From contig NC_084850.1 in NCBI RefSeq assembly GCF_033115175.1, forward strand, positions 112,761,939 to 112,825,938: a stretch of DNA of 64,000 nt, read 5' to 3'. This DNA is from Lepus europaeus. Lineage: Eukaryota; Chordata; Mammalia; Lagomorpha; Leporidae. Below are positions 56,852-64,000 of this stretch, piece after piece (the first letter of the stretch is position 1; each line of letters opens with the position of its first letter). The notes under the pieces are model-generated. The model saw only the letters and a program-made list of their open reading frames with translations. It did not search any database and was not told the DNA's origin. The position numbers and the translations under genes were made by a program.

Positions 56852-57209
56852 AAAAAATTAAATTAATGAAAAGGGAAAGTAAAACAGATTGCCCAGCTAA
56901 TTGGTACCATTCATTGGAGAGAAATTAGGGACTCAATTATCCTTTCTAAATTGGAAATAGAGTTTAAATTATACATTTTCATTTATCAAAAAGAATTGGT
57001 ATGCTGGTAACATGATGAACATTATCATTTTTTATTCTTTTGTTCATCCAACAGGTATATACTGAACACATAGTATGAATGAGGTAATATGCTAGATGCT
57101 AGATACCAAATGCAAAGAAAAGGGACAGGTGTGCTACCTTCATGTAAGTTGTGGATTCAGACATCAAGTATGTAAGCACAAAGTAAATCTACACATGCAA
57201 ACTGTGTTA
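56852..57209. other. No recognised gene
   Basis: AT-rich. CAACAGGTATATACTGAACA and ATGCTAGATGCTAGATACCA (57050-57105) resemble an ancient LINE-2-age repeat. Confidence 0.35.
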
Positions 57210-57220
57210 TGTAATTTTTT

Positions 57221-57536
57221 TAAAAAAAGATTTATTTGTTTATTTGAAAGAGTCACACAGAGAGAAATAGAGGCAGAGAGAGAGAGAGAAGTCTTCCATC
57301 CGCTGGTTCATTCCCTAATTAGCCACAGCCTCCAGAGCTGCGCCAATCTGAAGCCAGGAGCCAGGAGCTTCTTCTGGGTCTCCCACACGGGTGCAGCGGC
57401 CCAAGGAACTGGGCCATCTTCTACTGCTATCCGAGGCCATAACAGAGAGCTGGATTGGAAGTGAAGCAACCGGGACTCAAGCTGCCGGCACTGCTGGCAA
57501 TGGCTTTTCCTGCTATGCCACAGTGCTGGCCCCGAA
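57221..57536 (-). mobile_element. CSINE with internal deletion
   Basis: Reverse copy with duplication ATGTAATTTTT (57209-57219 and 57537-57547). Part of the tRNA-like region between AAGCTGCCGGCA and CTGGCAATGGC is shortened. Confidence 0.92.
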
Positions 57537-57874
57537 ATGTAATTTTTGTGATGGGTATTTTGAAAGAACATACAGAGAGATAATTGGAGAAAGTATCATT
57601 GAGGAAACAGTTAAGATTTGGTGGCTCAGAAAGGACATTTTGAGAAGGTAACAACTAGGCTGCGATCTGAAAAGTAAAAGAAATTAGTATGAGGAAGAGT
57701 GAAAGGAAAGGAACATTCCAGAGATAAAAGATAACAATTAGTTAATAAGAGAATTTCAAAAGTATTAAACATTTTGTATTTCTGGGCACTAAGAATTGTA
57801 GTAAATAATGGAAGTCAGTAGTTTTTCCATGAATGTTAAGTTTTATTTGATTGTTAAACCATCATACTAATTTT

Positions 57875-58198
57875 TTTTGACAGGCAGTTAGAGAGAGAGA
57901 GAGAGGAGAGAAACAGAAAAAGGTCTTCCTTTTCCATTGATTCACCCCCCCAAATGGCTGCTATGGCTGGCGCGCTGCGCCGATCTGAAGCCAGGAGCCA
58001 GGTGCTTCCCCCTGGTCTCCCATGCGGGTGCAGGGCCCAAGGACTTGGGCCATCCTCCACTGCCTTCCTGGGCCACAGCAGAGAGCTGGACTGGAAGAGG
58101 AGCAACCGGGACAGAATCCGACACCCCAACCTGGACTAGAACCTGGGGTGCAGGCACTGCAGGCAGAAGATTAGCCAAGTGAACCGTGGCGCTGGCCC
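57875..58198 (-). mobile_element. CSINE, young-type subfamily
   Basis: Reverse copy with an exact 19-bp duplication AAACCATCATACTAATTTT (57856-57874 and 58199-58217). Confidence 0.97.
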
Positions 58199-58217
58199 AA
58201 ACCATCATACTAATTTT

Positions 58218-60169
58218 CTAAAGTATTTTCATAAAATCTTGCCAGACTTAGAAGCTTTTTATTCTAATGTTTTGATTGTGTCTTTGGTCCTATCTTCTCT
58301 TCTTTTAATAACATACTTCTCATAAGACTAGTACAATGTTTTTTCTAGCTATGAGTTCAAATGTTTTATAGACTCTTTTAGCATTAAGTGTCTACTTATT
58401 TAAATGGATTTACAGTGCAAAGTCTATCTCCTGAAATAATTCTAATTCTCCCAGGATGGACCAGAGCTTTTCTTTGTGGAGCACCTTTTAGTTTTTAAAG
58501 AGTTTTCCCTTAGCTGAAAGTTTCTTAAAATTATTTTTGCAATACCAGGATATTAAAACAAAATCTATGGTTTGATATATTGTGAAATATGTGTCACTTT
58601 GGCCTTGCACAATAATTTTTTAACCAGTTTTATTCAAGTGGCATTTCTTTTGTTTGTAGGTGGCAGATTTGTAGCAGAGTGACATTCAGAAATCATTGTA
58701 ATAGCAGTACTATTTCATGCAATTGTTGAATAGTATTCTCTGTTCAAGGATTTCAACACACTTTTCTAATGGTGCATTACCTTCGCAATATTCCCTTTTG
58801 TTAATTGAAAAAAAAAAAAAACTGAAGCACAAAGAGTTTACCAAGACCTGCTGCTGATTTTCTTAGCCAACGCATTTGTTGTCTGTCTACTAAATACTGA
58901 ACACTTTTCTGCACGCAGTAAGGAGTTTTAAGGGAAATAAAAGGCAAAGTTCCTGAAGTCAGTTATTTGATTTAATGAGGGAGAAAAAAGAACCAAAGAA
59001 AATTACGCATATGTAGAAAACATTTATAGAGTAATTATGGATGTTCCCATTAAGTGCTTTAGTGTTTAGACTGGTAAAAAGGCTTGAGAAAGAGGTTTCG
59101 TTTTATAATTAGAAGCATTGACCTTGAGAAAGTTTTTAATGAGTGAGGCAGAAGATTTGGCACAGCAAAGTAGGGATAACCTCCTGGGCAGATTAAGTGG
59201 CATTCTTAGTGATGTAGAGGAGAAAGAGAACAATTTATATAGAGGTTGGCCTGCAGTTTTGCCAAATACAGCAAAAAACTAGATAGTCCAAAATCAAGTA
59301 GAATAAAAGAGGCTTTGGTAAAGAAAAATGTGTCTAGGAATAGAAACAAGTGGAGTAGTTATAAGGGAGAAATGTAAAAATAAAGCAAGCTAGAGGACTC
59401 ACCAGACTGTGGTCAGAAACTAGACAAAGGAAGGGGAAAGAGAAATGCACAGAAGAGACATGAACAAGAAGTCTTTGGTGATACTTTATGTGTTGGGCAT
59501 CAGTGAACATGGAGAATCAACTCTTTAGAGAAGAATCTTAGAACCATAATCATACAAGAAAGTTTGGGATCTTTCCGTTTACTTCCATTTGTCATTAAAT
59601 TGTGAATGTGGAAATGAAATACTGCTTTATGTACTGTTGTATTAATTACAAAATATTTCTAAGAAAGAGATAGGAATATAAAATGTTAATACAGCTTCAA
59701 CTGATTATATTTTAATGGAACCATCCAGAGAGTTTCCAGAAGTTTTACTGATATATTATTCTCTTTGTTTCTGTGTAATTTATACTAAGTCCCTTTTTCT
59801 TATCTCATCATATATTCTATGGATCACTTGACTGACATTAAGAGCATTGGTCTGGAGCAAAAATTCTTAGGATTCTAACAAAAACATGAACTCCCAAGAA
59901 AAACTAATTTTAAACTGACATGTGGTATAATATGATTTTATTTACAAATATTCATGCATTTGTTAACTCAAGAACTTCTCATAATGTATCCTGTTATGTT
60001 TATTATTACACATGTACAAATATTAATTTATCATTTAATATCACTTTACTTCTCTATGAAAATGCCAAAAGATTCTTTTTAATGAAAATACATATTATGG
60101 AATAGTAAAATAGAAATATGTATTCGAAGGTAATAAAATAGAAAAATAACTGAAGGGAAGGAAAGTTGA
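58218..60169. other. AT-rich, apparently single-copy sequence without a gene
   Basis: No frame above about 60 codons with a recognisable motif, and no repeat I can name. A poly(A) run lies at 58808-58820. Confidence 0.45.
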
Positions 60170-60770
60170 ATTGTATTGTGATACCTAGTCTACATAGACA
60201 GTCCCTAAAAAAATAACACCTCTTGGTATTCATGTCCTTTTGTAACTCCTCTTCCTGAGTCAGAGCTGAACCAATGACTGTCTTTCAATCAATAAAATGC
60301 AGTAAAAGTGATGTTGCCTAAGTTGTGAAGCTAGGTCAGAAAAGCCTAGTAGCGTCCCCCTGGGTCCCTTGCAATATTTTCTCTAGCTGAAACTGGTCAT
60401 CACCAAGAAGTTCAAGAAGTTTCGTTATCTGGTAGCTACCATGTGGAAAGGCAGCTATGTAGAGAGGCTGTATGTGTGGGTGAAGGAAGCAGAGAGTGAG
60501 AGCGGCACCAGGTCTGCTGAAAGAGGGACTAACCACCCCAGCTCTGCTGCCAGATATATCAATGAAGAAACCGTCTTTGATATTTAGCCTAGCTAAAACT
60601 TCACAATGCTCAAGGCTAGCCTCCTGAGTGCAACTGCTTGAGAGATCCTAAGGGACAACAATCTTGATGAACCCAGTGAACGCACAGAATGTTGGGAAAT
60701 AATGCTTAAGCCACCGCTTTTTTGCATGGTTTGTTTTGCAGCATAGGTAACTGGAATATATAAACAGACA
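60170..60770 (+). mobile_element. MaLR LTR (MLT1-like), forward
   Basis: TGGTATTCATGTCCTTTTGT, GGCTGTATGTGTGGGTG, CACAGAATGTTGGGAAATAA and CTTAAGCCACCGCTTTTTTG follow the order of an MLT1 LTR, ending ..GGTAACTGGAATATA. Confidence 0.75.
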
Positions 60771-61779
60771 CCATTTAGTTGTTATAAACTTGAAACATTT
60801 AGCAGTCAAAACCAGAAGCACAAGTATAATCAGTTATATAGGTTTTATTAGAAAGAACTGATAGCAAGTTCCTTATTGTTGAAAATAAACCATATTACTG
60901 CTCAAAAGAAAATAATATTACAGTTTCCCTGCTAATATTCTCTACCATGGTACATTTTGTTGAATTAAAAATAACTTTGGATGGCAGATGTGAGCCAAGC
61001 AAAACTATATTCGTATTGTGCTAAAAACTTTCCTGGAAGGAGCCATCGTTTTATGCTTAAGAACTCTAGCACTAAACATTATTATTAACAGTACTGATGC
61101 ATAGTTTTATCAATAAATGATAATAGTTCTTATTTTCCATAAACTATAAGCATTTGAACACTACTGCTTTAGATAAAATTCCTTAAGTTTCACTCTTCTT
61201 TGTCCAATTTTTGATGGGCACTGAGTAACAGAGAATTTGAAATTGTATTTCTTGATTATGGGCTTCTGTTTTATTTTTGACAGATTTTATGTAAGATACT
61301 CGGTTGATTTTCATTTTGAAAATCAAAATCTTCTTGAGAGGTTTTCACATGGGAGTGGTCCACAAACACTGAGAAGTAAAGACAGTTTTTCTTGAGAAAC
61401 AAATTTGAGATTATTCTAACAGCCTAATCAAAATTTACAATTTAGAAACAAGTAGCAAATGGATTTGATGGTTACTAAATTGTTAGCAAATGCTAAGATC
61501 CTAGCTCCATCAGGGTGTTCTGATGCCAGTATCAGATTCTCTTCTCTACCATCATAGCATCTGGTTAGTTCATTATTAGCTAACGTGTTTCCTTCTTGAA
61601 TTCATACTAGCAATTTATTTCTTATTTGAAATTCAAAATATTTCCATGCCATGTATTGGAAAGTTCGTCTCTTTTCACTAATTACTTTCTAACTAGGTAA
61701 CTTATTTCATCTAAACATTCAAGACTCTGTTGTGCTCAGAGTAGTATTTCGGGTTGTATATCTTTTTAGTACTTCTTTG
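60771..61779. other. No recognised feature
   Basis: AT-rich sequence with no supported exon or named repeat. Confidence 0.4.
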
Positions 61780-62210
61780 TGTTAGTCAGCTTTCCATTAC
61801 TTTAAAATGCCCAAGAGGAGCTGCTTAAGAAGGAATATTTATTTCATCTCACAGTTCTGGAAGTTGACAGTCCAAATCAGGCAGCCAGTGAAGCTGGAGG
61901 ATCGCAGAGGGATGATCACACAGCCAAGAAGTGGAGAAACCCCAGGAGCACACAATTCATTTACCCTCTGTGTGCTCTCTCCTTATAAAATCATCATGAT
62001 TCAAATCATGGGCTCTACTCGAGAAGCATAATTCAATCCAATCGATTCCCAAGACTCCTCCTTCAGACAACATAATTGGGTAAAACATCTATCTTTAATC
62101 TATCAACCATTATCATGAACTCATTAACCATTAATATAAGACCTTGGCCCAATATATGGGCCTTTGGGGGACATCCAGACTATTATCCAAACCATAATAC
62201 CATTTTGTTC
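61780..62210 (-). mobile_element. MaLR LTR (MLT1/MST-like)
   Basis: Inverted MaLR: TGTGTTAGTCAGCTTTCCAT, TATTTCATCTCACAGTTCTG, CTCTCTCCTTATAAAATCAT, then ATATGGGCCTTTGGGGGACA. Confidence 0.75.
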
Positions 62211-62573
62211 TGGTGTTTCCTTCAGGAGTACCATATTCATAAGCCCTCCTTCTCCAATGCTTCTCCATTGGCATTCAGAGTATTTTAATCTCACCTTTTT
62301 TTTTCTCTGATCAACTTTCTCAAATTTATCATTCAGGTCATTGATTCTACTTTCTACATTATCAGCTCGGCTTTCTACTACTACAAAAATTTTAATTCAG
62401 CTATTGTCTTTCAAATAGTCCTATTATCTTTCTTACTGCTATTCATATCTACTTATCTTTTCTTGCAAATCAACTCACACTTTTTATCTCAATGTCAGCT
62501 TTCAATCATTTTTCCTTTCATTTGTGTCAGTTTTGAATTCCCTAAAAGTAGTAAATACATGCTTTCTAAATAT

Positions 62574-62912
62574 ATAATTTTTTTAGGATTTATTTTATTT
62601 ATTTGAAAGACAGAGTTACAGAGAAAGGTAGAGACAGAGAGAAAGGTCTTCCATCTGCTGGTTCACTCACCAGATGGCCGCAATGGACAGAGCTGCGCTG
62701 ACCAGAAGCCAGGAGCCAGGAGCCAGGAGCTTTTTCTGAGTCTCCCACATGGGTGCAGGGGCCCAGGGACTTGGGCCATCTTCTACTGCTTTCCCAGGCC
62801 ATAGCAGAGAGCTGGATCAGAAGAGGAACAGTCGGGACTAGAACCGGTGCCCATATGGGTTGCCGACACTTCAGGCCAGGGCGTTAACCCGCTATACCAC
62901 AGCGCCGGCCCC
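62574..62912 (-). mobile_element. CSINE
   Basis: Full-length reverse copy from TTAGGATTTATTTTATTTAT to the well-kept CACAGCGCCGGCCCC start. Confidence 0.93.
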
Positions 62913-63383
62913 CAATTTTGTTTTCTGTACTATTTTTATTTCTACCATAATGTGTATTTTTCTTCTCCATCTCTAATGCAGTTTTTCTAATTTCTAACAT
63001 AAAATTCTGACATCTTAATTATCAATAGGTTTTCTGACATAGGAGGAGAGGTCTTTTAAGGTCCATGATTTTCACTACATCAGTGTATATAGCTTCCAAT
63101 TTCTGTGATTTTTTTTTCTTTATTTCTCACTAATGTCTTGTCTGAATACCTAGGAATGTGCTATTTCATTACTTGCCTGTTTGATGTTCCTCCAGAAAGA
63201 GAAAATAATTATCAAGTCATCAAAAGGAAAAGAAAATGCAACTAATGAGCTTATGCAAGTCCTGTTCATAGGGATTGTGAGTAGTTTAGTGACACTAGAA
63301 TTACAGAGTGAAAGATGAGTGCTAGAGAGCTAGTCTGATATGAAACAATATAGGGTCTCATGCTTTATGAAGAGTGACATATG
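62913..63383. other. No recognised feature
   Basis: T-rich in the first 200 bp; no coding signature. Confidence 0.4.
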
Positions 63384-63502
63384 AGGGATCCTCAAAAACT
63401 TCACATAAAATGGATATCGTGAAGAAACTGCATGGTCTTCAAATTTTTTATATCAAAATAAACAGCTTTTAATAAAATTTGCCATGAAATTTTAGAATAC
63501 CC
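63384..63502. mobile_element. Short inverted-repeat element (MITE-like), decayed copy
   Basis: GGGATCCTCAAAAACTTCAC at the left, GAAACTGCATGGTCTTCAAA and AATAAACAGC inside, and CCATGAAATTTTAGAATACCC at the right, parallel to the copies at 35080 and 46616. Confidence 0.6.
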
Positions 63503-63714
63503 AGTGGATATAACCAAGTTTGTAATTTCAAAGTACAGGGATAAAAATGGTGATATTATGAGAAAAAAAGTGAATCTAGGAGGAGCATAATATTTAATAT
63601 GATACTTAGAACTGGGTATCAAAGAAAGGAAGGCAGAAAATTTTTTGTCCTGATCCTGTGGAACATCATCTCAAAGATGAGAGACATTTGAGCATATATT
63701 CTATCTTGTTTTGT

Positions 63715-63885
63715 TTGTAAAATATTTGTTTTTAATTTTAATTAGTTTTAACAGCTTCAATGTGATTTGTAGATACAAGTCTAAGAACATAATGATATTC
63801 CCTTCCTCTCTTCCTCTCTCCTCTCTCCCTCCCACCCTCCTACCTCCTTCTCCCTTTCTTTTTTTTTTTTTACTTTTTGAAATGG
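63715..63885 (-). mobile_element. LINE-1 3' end fragment
   Basis: Inverted L1 end: TTTGTTTTTAATTTTAATTA, GTGATTTGTAGATACAAGTC, then a long CT-rich tract (63803-63860). The 80-codon + frame over it (63711-63953) is not a gene. Confidence 0.72.
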
Positions 63886-64000
63886 CATATATTAAACTTA
63901 CATTACAAGTAAATGGCTTAATACTTCACCAAAATAAGAAGCTTAACAAGTAAAAAACAAAAGACCCCAGTTTAGTAGGAATACAGACAATGGCTATTAA

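Overview
This is mammalian nuclear DNA, almost certainly from a lagomorph and most likely rabbit. The window is crowded with C-repeats (CSINEs), the tRNA-derived SINE of lagomorphs, in both orientations and at many ages. It also holds rabbit-type LINE-1 with a polypurine-rich 3' UTR, MaLR LTRs and MIR. A single intact gene is visible: an intronless short H2A histone variant at 16844-17212, of the H2A.L/H2A.Q-like class. In other placental mammals this class is X-linked and expressed in testis, so I infer (not proven here) that the window is from the X chromosome.

Layout. Positions 1-9 kb hold a LINE-1 3' end, CSINEs, a solo class-II-like LTR inside a CSINE, a MaLR LTR and a tiny U6 snRNA fragment. 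Positions 9.2-10.3 kb are a GC-rich stretch with one reading frame of about 300 codons broken by a single stop; I do not recognise it. Positions 13.55-15.1 kb are a degenerate minisatellite of about 47 bp, followed by an old LINE-1 3' end. Positions 16.6-17.3 kb are the histone gene with a compact CRE/CCAAT/GC-box promoter and a normal poly(A) signal. Positions 17.3-20.4 kb are mostly unassigned, with one MIR. Positions 20-33 kb are CSINEs, LINE-1 fragments (one twin-primed) and an LTR.

Positions 33.9-40.0 kb are an LTR landing zone. Three copies of one solo-LTR family (here LTR-B) and two of another (LTR-A) sit there, all with exact or near-exact 4-bp target duplications and partly nested in each other, in a CSINE, in a short inverted-repeat element and in one ancient LINE-1. 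The two LTR-A copies form a large inverted repeat. Positions 40-50 kb are CSINEs, MIRs, LINE-1 pieces and a U6 pseudogene with an internal 80-bp tandem duplication. Positions 50.55-56.84 kb are a near full-length but dead LINE-1 on the minus strand. Positions 57-64 kb are CSINEs, two MaLR LTRs and another LINE-1 3' end.

There is no operon-like gene cooperation. The story is one testis-type histone gene embedded in layered retroelements. No bacterial, CRISPR or phage features are present. LTR-A to LTR-F are labels used only in this report.
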